From assembly GCF_031582905.1 (NCBI RefSeq), contig NZ_CP133990.1, positions 1,488,001-1,552,000 on the forward strand: a DNA stretch of 64,000 bases. Reading direction: 5' to 3'. Position 1 is the first letter of the stretch; each line of letters opens with the position of its first letter. Under the pieces are notes generated by a model. That model saw only the letters and a list, made by a program, of their open reading frames with translations. It was not told the origin of the DNA and did not search any database. This DNA comes from Pengzhenrongella sp031582905 (GTDB taxonomy: Bacteria > Actinomycetota > Actinomycetes > Actinomycetales > Cellulomonadaceae). The translations under genes were made by a program, and so were the position numbers. Positions 54,657 through 64,000 of this stretch are shown in pieces.

Positions 54657-55616
54657 ATGCGGGCGACGACCGCAACGGGTTCCCCGGCCACGGCCGTAAC
54701 CGGGGAACGCCGACCGAAGCCGTTGCGGATGCTGTGGATCACCGCGGCATGGGGTGCGTGCTTCCTGGCGATCGAGTGGGGCCTGCGTGATGCGCCGCTG
54801 CTGTGGTACGCCGCCCTGCGGGCGCTGGTGGCCGGCGCGGCGCTGCTGGCGTTGGCCGGCGTTCAGCACCGGCCGGCTCCGAGCAGCGGGCGTGGGTGGG
54901 CGCTGATCACGGTCCTGGGCCTGGTCAACGTCACGGTCGCGTTCGCGGCGATGTTCGGCGGCGTCGCGGGGCTCGCCACCGGCACGGCCGCCGTGCTGGC
55001 CAACGCCCAGCCGTTGCTGATCCTTCTGCCGGCCTGGTGGCTGTACGGCGAGAGGCTCTCCATGCGGACGGTGGCCGCCCTGGTCGTCGGCTTCGCCGGG
55101 CTGGTCCTCGTCGCGGTGCCGGGTGGCGGCGGCAGCGGGGCGGCGCTGTCGTTGCTGGCGGCGGCCGCCGTCACGGGGGGCACGCTGCTGTCCCGGCGCC
55201 TGGGCGGGCTCGACATCGTCGTGGCCACCGCGTGGCATCTGCTGATCGGCGGGGCGGGGCTGGTGGTGCTGGCCGCTGCTGTCGAGGGCGCCCCGGTGAT
55301 CGCGTGGACGCCGCGCTTCGTCTTCTCGCTGGCGTTCCTGGCCCTGGTGGGCACCGCGGCGACGACCGTGGCCTGGTTCGTCGAGGCCCGCCGCAGCCGG
55401 CTCGACACCTTGACCACCTGGACGTTCCTGACCCCCGTCTTCGGGATCACCCTGGCCGCCGTCGTCCTGGGGGAGCGCCCGGCGGGGTGGACCGCTGCAG
55501 GCATGACCGCGGTGCTCGTGGCCATGTGGATCGCCCTGCGGTTACCCCGCCGGGCGCCCGCCCCCGTGGCCGACGGCGCTGTCGACAGCGACTCACCGAC
55601 CGAAGGAGCGCCGTGA
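54657..55616 (+). CDS. EamA/DMT-family transporter
   Basis: About 320 residues, ten helices in two EamA repeats: ITAAWGACFLAIEWGLRDAP, ITVLGLVNVTVAFAAMFGGV with GTAAVLANAQPLLILLPAWW, then LLSRRLGGLDIVVATAWHLL and TTWTFLTPVFGITLAAVVLG with E in GERPAGW. Drug/metabolite exporter of unknown substrate. ATG 54657 has GAGAAGG at a suitable distance; a GTG two codons upstream is possible. It begins 14 bp after the ATPase stop. Confidence 0.9.
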   Translation: MRATTATGSPATAVTGERRPKPLRMLWITAAWGACFLAIEWGLRDAPLLWYAALRALVAGAALLALAGVQHRPAPSSGRGWALITVLGLVNVTVAFAAMFGGVAGLATGTAAVLANAQPLLILLPAWWLYGERLSMRTVAALVVGFAGLVLVAVPGGGGSGAALSLLAAAAVTGGTLLSRRLGGLDIVVATAWHLLIGGAGLVVLAAAVEGAPVIAWTPRFVFSLAFLALVGTAATTVAWFVEARRSRLDTLTTWTFLTPVFGITLAAVVLGERPAGWTAAGMTAVLVAMWIALRLPRRAPAPVADGAVDSDSPTEGAP

Positions 55617-58600
55617 CACATCCGAGGACGCAGCCCAGACCGTCCACCGCGGCGCCTGCCCCGACCGGGGCGGTGCCTCCCAGGAGGCGGTGATCTTCGA
55701 CCTGGACGGGGTGGTGACGGACACCGCCGCGCTGCATGCTGAGGCGTGGCGGCGGCTCTTCGAGACGGTGCTCGCCGATCCTCGGGCGGGCGGAACCGGC
55801 GCCCACGCCCCGTTCGACGCCGTGGCGGACTACCGCCGCTACGTCGACGGACGCTCCCGCGAGGACGGTGCGGACGCCTTCCTCGCTGCCCGCGGCATCG
55901 ACGTTGTCGCGGGGACACCGCAGGACCCCCGGGGGCCTGGACGGTGCACGGGTTGGCCGCGCGGAAGAACGAGATCTACCTCGACCTGCTCGCCGAGCGT
56001 GGTGCCCCCGCCTTCCCCGGCACGGTCGACCTGCTCGAGCGGCTGCGGGCCGGTGGGGTCCCGGTGGCTCTGGTCACGGCCAGCAGCAACGCGGGCGCGC
56101 TGCTGGCGGCCGCGGGCCTGACCGGGCTCTTCGACGTGGTCGTGGACGGCGCGCGTGCTGTCGAGCTCGGCCTGGCGGGCAAACCAGACCCCGCCATGTT
56201 CATCACGGCGGCGGCTGAGCTGGGAGTGGACCCCGCACGGGTCGGGGTGGTGGAGGACGCCGTCGCCGGTGTCGAGGCGGCCCAGCGCGGCGGATTCGGC
56301 CTGGTGGTCGGTGTGGCGCGGGCGGGGCAGCGCGCAGCCCTGGAGGCGGCCGGCGCCCACGTGGTGGTCGAGGACGTCGGCCAGCTCGACCTCGGGGCGC
56401 TGCGCGCGGACCCCTGGACGCTCGTCTACGAGGGGTTCGACCCCGCCCACGAGGGCCACCGGGAGGCGCTCACCACCCTGGGAAACGGCTATCTCGGCAC
56501 CCGCGGTGCCGCCCCCGAGCGCGCCGCGGACGGCGTGCACTACCCCGGCACGTATCTGGCCGGGGTCTACAACCGGCTCGTCTCGTCGGTCCACGGCCGG
56601 CAGATGGAGGACGAGCACCTGGTCAACGCGCCCAACTGGTTGCCCCTCGACGTGCGCACGGAGGGAGGCCGGTGGTGGTCCGCGGGCGGCCTGACCACCT
56701 CCCGCGAGCGCCGCGAGCTCGACCTGCGCCGGGCAGTCCTGACTCGCACCGCCGTGCTCACCGACCATGCCGGGCGCCGGTTGCGCCTGACCCAACGGCG
56801 CCTGGTCTCGATGGCTCGACCACACCTGGCAGGCCTTCAGACCACCGTGGTCGCCGAAGGGTGGGACGGCCGGGTGCAGGTGCGGTCGGGGATCGATGCC
56901 GGGGTGGTCAACGCCAACGTCCCCGAGTACGCCGCCCTCGCCAACCGCCACCTGCGCACCACAGGCGCCGAGGAGACCGGGCCGGGCACCCTGGTGGTGG
57001 AGGTCGAGACCACGCAGAGCCAGATCCGCATCGCCGTCGCTGCGCTGACCACCGTCGACGGAGTCGCACCGGACGCAGCCCTCGAGCACGACGGGAACCT
57101 GCACTCCCACGTCCTCGAGCTGCCGGTGCGGGACGGTGAACCCGTGACCATCGACAAGACGGTGACGATCTTCACCTCTCGGGACAGGGCCATCGCCTCT
57201 CCCCGGTTGGCGGCCCTGAGCGCGTTGGATGCCGCACCGCCACGCTTCGACGACCTCCTCCGGCCGCACGCGGCAGCGTGGGAGCGCTTGTGGGCACGTT
57301 TCGGGATCGATCTCCAGGCCGATACCCAGACACGCACCGTGATCAACCTGCACGTCTTCCACCTGCTGGAGTCCCTGTCGAGCCACACCGCCGAGCTGGA
57401 CGCGGGTGTGCCGGCCCGAGGGTTGCACGGGGAGGGTTACCGCGGACACGTGTTCTGGGACGAGCTGTTCGTCCTGCCGGTGCTCTCCGCCCACCTGCCT
57501 CGGGTCAGCCACGGCCTGCTGGAGTACCGCTGGCGGCGCCTGGACGCCGCCCGCCGAGCCGCCGCCGAGGCCGGCCTGACGGGAGCGATGTACCCCTGGC
57601 AGTCCGGCAGCGACGGCCGCGAGGAGACCCCCGAGGCGCTGTTCAACACCCGCTCCGGCCGGTGGATGCCGGACAACTCCGACCGGCAGCGCCATGTCGG
57701 CCTCGCCGTCGCGGTCAACGCCTGGCAGTACTACCAGGCGACCGGCGACGTCACGTGGCTCGCCGAGCGCGGTGCCGACCTCATCATCGAGGTCGCCCGC
57801 GTCTTCACCGCCCTGGCCACCTATGACGCCGCGACGGACCGCTTCCACGTCAGCGGCGTGATGGGCCCGGACGAGTACCACGACGGCGACCCCGACGCCC
57901 CCGGTCGGGGCCTGACCGACAACGCCTACACCAACATCATGACCGCGTGGGTGTGCCGACAAGCCCTGGGCGTCCTCCGCGAGGTGGCCGGGCACGAGTG
58001 CGATGACGTCCACGCGAGACTGGACATCGGCCCGGAGGAGCCGGCCGAGTGGGAGCACCTCAGCCGGCGACTGGCCGTGCCCTTCCTGCCCGACGGCGTC
58101 ATCGCGCAGTTCGCCGGCTACGAGGACCTGGCCGAGCTGGACTGGGACCGCTACCGGCGCACCTACGGCAACATCGGCCGCCTGGATCTCATCCTGGAGG
58201 CGGAGGGGGACACGACCAACCGGTACAAGCTGGCCAAGCAGGCCGACGTCCTCATGCTCGCCTACCTCCTCGGGCCGGACGACCTGCTCGGCATGCTCGA
58301 CCGGCTCGGCTACCCCACCACCCGTCAGGCGTTCGGGCGGACCGTGGACTACTACCTGGCCCGCACCGCACACGGGTCCACCCTCAGCCGGGTCGTGCAC
58401 GCCTCCGTCCTGGCCCGCATGGACCCCGATCGCGGGTGGGCCACCTTCCGGGACGCCCTTGCCGCGGACCTGGACGACACCCAGGGCGGCACCACGAAGG
58501 AGGGCATCCACCTCGGCGCCATGGCCGGCACCCTGGACATCGTCACCCGGGCATTCGCCGGCCTGCGCGCCGAGGGCCACGCCATCGTCCTCGACCCTCT

Positions 58601-58854
58601 CTGCCTACGGGGCTGCACTCGTTGGGGTTCGGCCTCCAGCACCGCGGCCAACGACTCCTCGTCGCGATCGACGACAACACCCTGGTCATCACTGCCGAGC
58701 CGTGCGCGGCCAACCCGCGCGTCCGCCTCCGGGTCGGCGGGCACGAGGCCGCGCTGGCCGCGGGCACGAGCCGGCGCTTCCGCCGCGAGGCCGACGCGTG
58801 GCATCACGAGGAGGCGGACCAGCCCGGGCAGCCGGCCCACCACCTCGGGGGTGA
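55613..58854 (+). CDS. HAD phosphomutase fused to GH65 glycoside phosphorylase (frame-disrupted)
   Basis: One long protein of about 1080 residues. The N-terminal part is a beta-phosphoglucomutase-like HAD domain (VIFDLDGVVTDTAALHAEAW, VTASSNAGALLAAAGLTGLF, GVVEDAVAGVEAAQRGGFGL). The rest is a GH65 enzyme like maltose, trehalose or kojibiose phosphorylase: DPAHEGHREALTTLGNGYLG, GHVFWDELFVLPVL, catalytic Glu in GVMGPDEYHDG, KLAKQADVLMLAYLLGPDD. Single bases missing at 55679-55681, 55931-55935, about 58595 and 58847-58851 account for all frame changes and the missing stop. GTG 55613 overlaps the EamA stop. It would cleave a disaccharide with phosphate and convert beta-glucose-1-phosphate to glucose-6-phosphate. 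Confidence 0.88.
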
Positions 58855-58858
58855 CGCC

Positions 58859-60756
58859 GTGACCGCACCCCAGACTCCCCGGCGCCAGCCCCGGCTGGGC
58901 GGGGTACGCCGGTTCGCGGCCACGGAGAACACGGGTGCTCTCGCACTCCTCGTCGCCACCGCTACTGCCCTGGTCTGGGCGAACTCGCCGTGGGCCGGTA
59001 CCTACGAGGCGCTGTGGACGGCCGAGACGGGCATCCATGTCGGCGCGATCGACCTGACGCTGCAGAACCGGGAGTGGGTCAACGAGGGCCTGATGGCCAT
59101 CTTCTTCTTCGTCGCCGGCCTGGAGGTGCGGCGCGAGCTCGACATGGGGGAGCTGCGGGAGCGGCGGCGGGTGGCCCCCGTGGTCCTCGCGGCGCTGGGC
59201 GGGATGATCGTCCCGATCGTGCTCTACCTCGCCCTCAACGCCGGCGAGCCCTCGGCTCGCGGGTGGGGCATCGTCATGGGCACCGACACGGCCTTCGCCC
59301 TCGGCGTCCTGACCCTCGTGCGCGGCGCCTCCCCACCGGTGCGCAGCTTCCTGCTCACCGTGGTGATCATCGACGACGTCGTCGCGCTGACCGTCATCGG
59401 CGTGGCCTACACGAGCGACCTGTCGGTGCCCTGGCTCCTGGTGGCCCTGGCGCTCTTCGGGGTCGTCCTGGTCCTCAAGGCCCTGAAGGTCCGCCACGGC
59501 GCGCCCTACCTCCTGGCCGGGGCTGCGGTATGGGCGGCGACCGTGGCCTCCGGGGTGGAGGCCACCGTGGCCGGGGTGATGCTCGGCGTCGTCTTCACCG
59601 CCTACCCGCCTGCCCGGGCCGGGCTGCGTCGTGCCGGCACGGTATGGCACCGGTTCCGCATGGACCCCTCGCCGCCTCTCGCCCGTCAGGCAGGCCGCGC
59701 CATGGTCCGCGCGGTCTCCCCGAACGAGCGGTACCAGCACCTCTTCCACCCGTGGGCCAGCTACCTCGTCGTCCCGCTCTTCGCCCTGGCCAACGCCGGC
59801 ATCCCCCTGGCCGCGGACACCCTCGCTCGGGCCGCCACCTCCCCAATCACGATCGGGATCGTGGTCGGGCTCGTGGTCGGCAAGCTGGTGGGCATCACCG
59901 CCACCAGCTGGCTGGTCACCCGCCGGTGGGCCGGGGCCTTCCCCTACCGCTGCCGTGGCCGGCGCTGGTGGGGGCCTCGAGCGTGGCCGGCATCGGCTTC
60001 ACCGTCTCCCTGCTCATCGCCGACATCTCCTTCACCGGGGCCGACCTGCAGGACGCCAAGGCCGGCATCCTCGCCGCCTCCGGGCTCGCCACCGCCCTCG
60101 CCTGGGTCACCTTCCGGATCGTCGCGCACCTGCCCCACCGGCTGCGCTCGGCGGGTTCCGGGCGTCTCGCCCCGCCGCTGAGCGACCTCGCCGAACCGGT
60201 CGACGCCGATCTCGACCACCTGCTGGGCCCGTCCGACGCCCCCGTCACCCTGGTGTGGTACGGGGACCTCGAGTGTCACCACTGCGCCGCGGCGAGCACC
60301 GTCGTCGACCGCCTGCGGGAAACCTTCGCGGCCGAGCTCGCCGTGGTCTTCCGCCACCTGCCCATCACCGAGATCCACCCCCACGCCCAGCTCGCAGCCG
60401 AGGCCGCCGAGGCGGCCGCGCGGCAGGGGAAGTTCTGGAACATGTACGCCACCCTCCTCGACCACCAGGACGCCCTGACCCCACCCGACCTCGCCGGCTA
60501 CGCCACCACGCTCGGGCTCGACACCCGCCGGTTCGTCGCCGACCTGGAAGCACGACGACACGCCCTGCGCGTCGAACGCGACGTCGCCAGCGCCGACGAC
60601 AGCGGCGCCGCCGGCACACCTACGTTCTTCATCAACGGCCGTCGGTACGCCGGCTCCCAGGACCACGAGGCGCTCGCGGCGTCGATCCGCCATGCGCGCC
60701 GCGAGCGGCACATGTTCTCGCCCGCCGGCACCACCCACATCTCGGAGCCGGTGTGA
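58859..60756 (+). CDS. nhaA: NhaA Na+/H+ antiporter fused to DsbA-like domain (frame-disrupted)
   Basis: About 632 residues. The NhaA part (1-420) has FFFVAGLEVRRELDMGELRE, GTDTAFALGVLTLV and the paired Asp of helix 5 in TVVIIDDVVALTVIGVAYTS, required for ion exchange. Near 59945 the frame changes; one C gives FPYPLPWPALVGASSVAGIG. After about residue 440 a DsbA/thioredoxin domain follows: TLVWYGDLECHHCAAASTVV (CHHC), FRHLPITEIHPHAQLAAEAA, and GTPTFFINGRRYAGSQD with cis-Pro. The GTG 58859 follows the GH65 stop by five bases. NhaA-DsbA fusions are known in actinobacteria; the redox role is open. Confidence 0.9.
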
Positions 60757-60944
60757 GAACTGCCGCGTCTGTGTCCCGTCAACGGCCCGGATCTCCGCGC
60801 AGCACCCGCCGCGACGGCGCGCAAGCGGGCCGATGCGTGCCCGGACCTGCGGTCGGAACCGCGCACGGGGCCGGGTCTGGCGCTGGCTATAGTTCAAGCC
60901 GGTCTTCACGAGGCTTCATCTTCGACCTTCCGCCGGGAGTGCAC

Positions 60945-61994
60945 GTGACCGTTAATCTGCGCGTCCGAGCGGGTGCCATGGGCCTCGTGACGGCGCTGAC
61001 CCTGACCTGGACAGCCGGTCCGGCCGCCGCCCACCAGGAGTGGTTCGTGACCGACCCGGACGCGTACCCGCTCGACTTCGGCGCGCTCCTGCGGCCCGCT
61101 GTCCTGGTCGGCGTGATCCTGGTCGTCGTGGCCGCCTTGGTGTGGCGCGCGGTGGCAGCGCGCCTGCCGGTCCCTGAGCTCGGGGCGATCAAGCCGGCCC
61201 GTCGGCTCGGCGCGCTGGTCCCGTGGGTGCCTCGGCTCCTCGCCGCGCACCTCGGTATCAGCCTGCTGGTTCTGGCGTTCGATCGCGCCGTTCTCGACCC
61301 GGGTATCCATGTGCCGGACGGCCTGGGCGGCACGCTCCTTCTCCTGCCCCAGGCCGTGGTCGGCGCTCTGCTCATCGCCGGGGTACTCGTGCGCATGGCC
61401 GCCGTCGCCGTCATCCTCTCGGGGCCGGTCGCGGTCGTGCTGCACGGTCCGCAGGTGCTGGCCACCCTCGCCGTGCTCGTGGGCATCGCCGGGTTCCTCC
61501 TGGTCCTGCCGCCACGGCTGAAGGACGGGGGCCGAACGCAGATCGATCTGGCAGCGCTGCGCCGGGCGACGCTCGCCCTCAAGCTCGGGGCCGGGATCAC
61601 CCTGATCTCCCTGGCCGTGGTGGAAAAGCTCGCGAACCCCGACATGGCCCGCGCGATGCTCGACCAGGTGCCGGTCCTGAACCTCCTGACCCCCTTCGGG
61701 GTCAACGCCGACGCCTTCGCTGTGTTCGCCGGGTCCGTGGAGCTCCTATTCGGGCTCCTGGTCATATCAAGCGCCCTGCCGCAGGTCGTCGCGCTCGTCG
61801 CTGCCGTTCCGTTCACCGCAACCCTCGCGCTCTTCGGCGGGACCGAGCTCCTCGGGCATCTTCCGGTCTACGGCGTCCTTCTCGCGCTCCTCGTGCTCGG
61901 CAGCCGGGAGGACACCTCTCGAGTCCTGTCGGGACTGCGCCCACCAGACGGCGCGGGACGCGAGCGGGTCGGCAAGACCATGACCCCGGCGTGA
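60945..61994 (+). CDS. DoxX-family integral membrane protein with signal peptide
   Basis: 349 residues from GTG 60945 (GGGAG five bases before). A signal segment (LVTALTLTWTAGPAAAHQEW) and then eight to nine helices: LRPAVLVGVILVVVAALVWR, LLAAHLGISLLVLAFDRAVL, LLLLPQAVVGALLIAGVLVR, KLGAGITLISLAVVEKLANP and DAFAVFAGSVELLFGLLVIS. DoxX-like membrane core with an extra N-terminal part. Function unknown; position between NhaA-DsbA and Lnt suggests an envelope role. Confidence 0.82.
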   Translation: MTVNLRVRAGAMGLVTALTLTWTAGPAAAHQEWFVTDPDAYPLDFGALLRPAVLVGVILVVVAALVWRAVAARLPVPELGAIKPARRLGALVPWVPRLLAAHLGISLLVLAFDRAVLDPGIHVPDGLGGTLLLLPQAVVGALLIAGVLVRMAAVAVILSGPVAVVLHGPQVLATLAVLVGIAGFLLVLPPRLKDGGRTQIDLAALRRATLALKLGAGITLISLAVVEKLANPDMARAMLDQVPVLNLLTPFGVNADAFAVFAGSVELLFGLLVISSALPQVVALVAAVPFTATLALFGGTELLGHLPVYGVLLALLVLGSREDTSRVLSGLRPPDGAGRERVGKTMTPA

Positions 61995-62025
61995 GCGCCA
62001 TGGCGACCGCAACCTCGAACGTGCG

Positions 62026-63697
62026 ATGAACTCCCTGAGCGTCTCGTCCTCGCCCCGCCGCAACGCGCCGGTGGCCATCCCGGCGGACCCAAAGACGCCC
62101 GCGGGGTCGGCCGCTGATCGGCTGACCGGTCCCGGCTGGAGCCTGTTGCTGGCCGCGCTCGGGGGCTGGCGACGGAGACCGCGTTCCCGTCCAAATCGTG
62201 GTGGCCGATGGCCTTCGTCGGGGTCGCACTCCTGCTGCTGGCGCTGCGCTCGGGCTCCGCGCGCCGGGCCCTGCTGGCTGGGTCGGCTTTCGGGCTCGGG
62301 TTCTACCTGCCGCACCTGTGGTGGGCGAACGAGGCGGTGGGCCAGCCGATCGGTTGGATCGCGTTGTCTCTGCTGCAGGCGAGCGCCGTCGCGATCTTCG
62401 GTGTGGCGTGGGTCTGGGCGCGCCACATCCCGGCGGTCCAGGACCGGGCCTGGCTCCAAGTGCTCGTGTGCGCGGTGCTCTGGGTCGCGGTCGAGCAGGT
62501 GCGCGGTCAGTGGCCCTTCGGCGGCTTCCCGTGGGGTCTGTTGGCCTTCTCGCAGACCGAGGGACCGTTGCTCCCGCTCGCCTCCGTCGGGGGCACGACC
62601 TTGGTCAGCGGCACGGTTGTCGTCGTGGGTGCACTGATGGCGCTCGCGATGGACCGCCTGCGCTGGCGTCAGGGCCGCCGCGCCACGGTGCTGCTGGGGC
62701 TGGCCGCCGTCCCGCTCCTTGCGCCCGTGGTGATCGACCTCGACGGTCAGGCGGAGGTCGGCAGCATGCGGGTCGGGGTAGTGCAGGGCGATGTCCCCAC
62801 CCGGGGGGCCGAGGCGATGTCGCAGGCCCGCGCCGTGCTGGCCAACCATGTCGCCGGCACGCGGCGACTGCTCGATGACGTGGCGCCGGGAGAGCTCGAC
62901 CTGGTGCTGTGGCCGGAGAGCGCCTCGGACATCGATCCGCGCAGCGACGCCCGCGCCGGTGAGGCCGTCGACGGCGCAGCGCGGGCGGTCGGGGCGCCCA
63001 TCCTGCTGGGCACGCAGCGGTTCCTCCCGGACATCCGGTACAACGACTACATCCTCTGGCAGCCGGGCCGGGGCAGCGACGTCAGCTACACCAAGCAGCA
63101 TCCCGTCCCGTTCGGCGAGTACATCCCCTACCGCGACGTGTTCCGCCGATTCACCTCCGCCGTTGACCTCGTGACCACGGACATGGGAGCCGGCACGGAG
63201 ATGGGACTGCTGCCGGTCGACGTCGCCCGACTCGGCCGGGTGGTCCCCGTCGCCGCCGCGATCTGCTTCGAGGTCGCGTACGACGACCTCATCCGTGAGT
63301 CGGTCCGTGCCGGGGGTGAGCTGATCGTCATCCCCACGAACAACGCCTCGTTCGGCCTGACCCAGGAGTCGACACAACAGCTGGCCATGTCCCGGTTCCG
63401 CGCCGTCGAGCATGGCCGGGCGGTGGTACAGGTTTCCACCGTCGGGGTCAGCGGGATCATCAGCCCTTCGGGCGAGATCTGGCAGGGCACGGAACTGTTC
63501 ACCAGCGCCGGCATGGTGCAAGAGCTCCCCTGCGAACCACCCTCACGCCGGCCGACCGGCTCGGTGGCTGGCCGGCAGCCGTGGTGCAAGTCGCCGCCAT
63601 GACGGTGCTCGCGGCTGCGGCGCTCGCGTCCGCCCGAGCACGGCGGCGCAGCGCACGCTCGAGGGCCGGCCGCCGGACCGATGGCGCTCGCCCGTGA
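62026..63697 (+). CDS. lnt: Apolipoprotein N-acyltransferase (frame-disrupted)
   Basis: About 560 residues. N-terminal helices (LLLAALGG, then LATETAFPSKSWWPMAFVGV after one base added at 62161-62165) and the family's PFGGFPWGLLAFSQTEGP segment precede the nitrilase domain: Glu in LVLWPESASDIDP, Lys in YTKQHPVPFGEYIPYRDVF, Cys in AAICFEVAYDDLIRESV, the catalytic triad of Lnt. A second missing base at 63528-63531 extends the C-terminus to LRTTLTPADRLGGWPAAVVQ and a stop at 63697. It adds the third acyl chain to lipoproteins. ATG 62026 has no strong ribosome site. Confidence 0.9.
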
Positions 63698-64000
63698 CGA
63701 GCGGGGAGCGGGTGACCCCGGACCGCACGACGACTGGTTGGCGGGCGGGGGACCCTCGCCGCGCGCCTGGAACAGGTGTGCTCCGGCTGCGACGGCACGG
63801 GCACGCTGGCCAGTGAGGCGTGGGAACGCTGGTACGCCGAGAGCACCCGCCTTGTCGCGCTGGTATCGGACGCCGATCGAGAACCGGTGCTCCGCACGCT
63901 GGTGAACCAGTTGTTGCAGCGGCACGAGCAGGAGAGGCCGACCGAGGCCCGTGAACGGCGGTGCGACGACTGCGGCGGCGCCGGGACGGTGCCGACCGAG
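63694..64000 (+). CDS. Zinc-finger-like CxxC protein, partial (runs off window; frame-disrupted)
   Basis: GTG 63694 overlaps the lnt stop (GTGA). Adding one base at 63716-63719 and one at 63747-63751 joins three frames: VTPGPHDDWLAGGGTLAARL, LEQVCSGCDGTGTLASEAWE, LVNQLLQRHEQERPTEARER and RCDDCGGAGTVPTE at the edge. The two CxxCxGxG modules, 60 residues apart, resemble the zinc ribbons of DnaJ-type proteins and suggest a metal-binding or chaperone-linked role. The family is not recognised. Confidence 0.6.

Noticed and set aside
58859..60181. Real fusion of GH65 enzyme to NhaA (frame is open across the junction)
   Set aside because: One base added to the G run 58847-58851 gives a stop five bases before the NhaA GTG, in line with the other short runs.
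1..64000. CRISPR arrays, prophage genes, rRNA operon, plasmid origin
   Set aside because: I saw no regularly spaced repeats, no phage structural or integrase genes, no rRNA and no replication genes.

Overview
The window is very GC-rich (low 70s percent by eye) and its gene content (DevR/DosR-type regulator, tandem universal stress proteins, DUF1876, DUF4389, CcsB/ResB cytochrome biogenesis, CsoR, IS110 and ISL3 transposases) points to an actinobacterium. Cellulomonas or a relative in the Micrococcales is the best guess; no rRNA or other firm taxonomic marker is present.

Layout. 1-4.5 kb: a sugar ABC importer (kinase start, ATPase, permease, binding lipoprotein, all minus strand) facing a LacI-type repressor, with palindromic operators between them. 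4.6-6.5 kb: glpX and an alpha/beta hydrolase. 6.5-27 kb: a stress and dormancy block with a flavodoxin, three tandem-domain universal stress proteins, DUF4389 and DUF3267 membrane proteins, CorA, an SDR, an ABC-2 exporter, a zinc alcohol dehydrogenase, DUF1876, a DoxX-like protein and a lone DevR/DosR-type response regulator. A 14-bp palindrome close to GGGACSNNNGKCCC recurs in most promoter gaps here, which suggests one regulon. 27-36 kb: a mobile-looking stretch with a membrane hydrolase, a tRNA-like fragment, a tyrosinase-VWA gene broken near an IS110 element, an ISL3 transposase and a PaaK-like adenylating enzyme. 36-43 kb: system II cytochrome c biogenesis (ResB, CcdA, TlpA-like, CcsB) with an M23 peptidase. 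42.6-64 kb: a two-component system and a copper block: small Met/His-rich membrane proteins, NlpC/P60 behind a c-di-AMP riboswitch, Lgt, an HMA protein, a cupredoxin-CopA-YHS fusion, CsoR, a type II GAPDH, a second P1B ATPase with a CPD motif, EamA, a HAD-GH65 fusion, an NhaA-DsbA fusion, a DoxX-like protein, Lnt and the start of a CxxC-rich protein.

About twenty otherwise well-conserved genes are split by apparent frameshifts. Nearly all are repaired by adding one (sometimes two) bases to a G or C run, so I read them as homopolymer undercalls in the assembly rather than mass gene decay. Such genes are listed as single CDS spans with the break stated. Residue numbers are approximate in those cases. 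The clearest true disruption is the tyrosinase-VWA gene.
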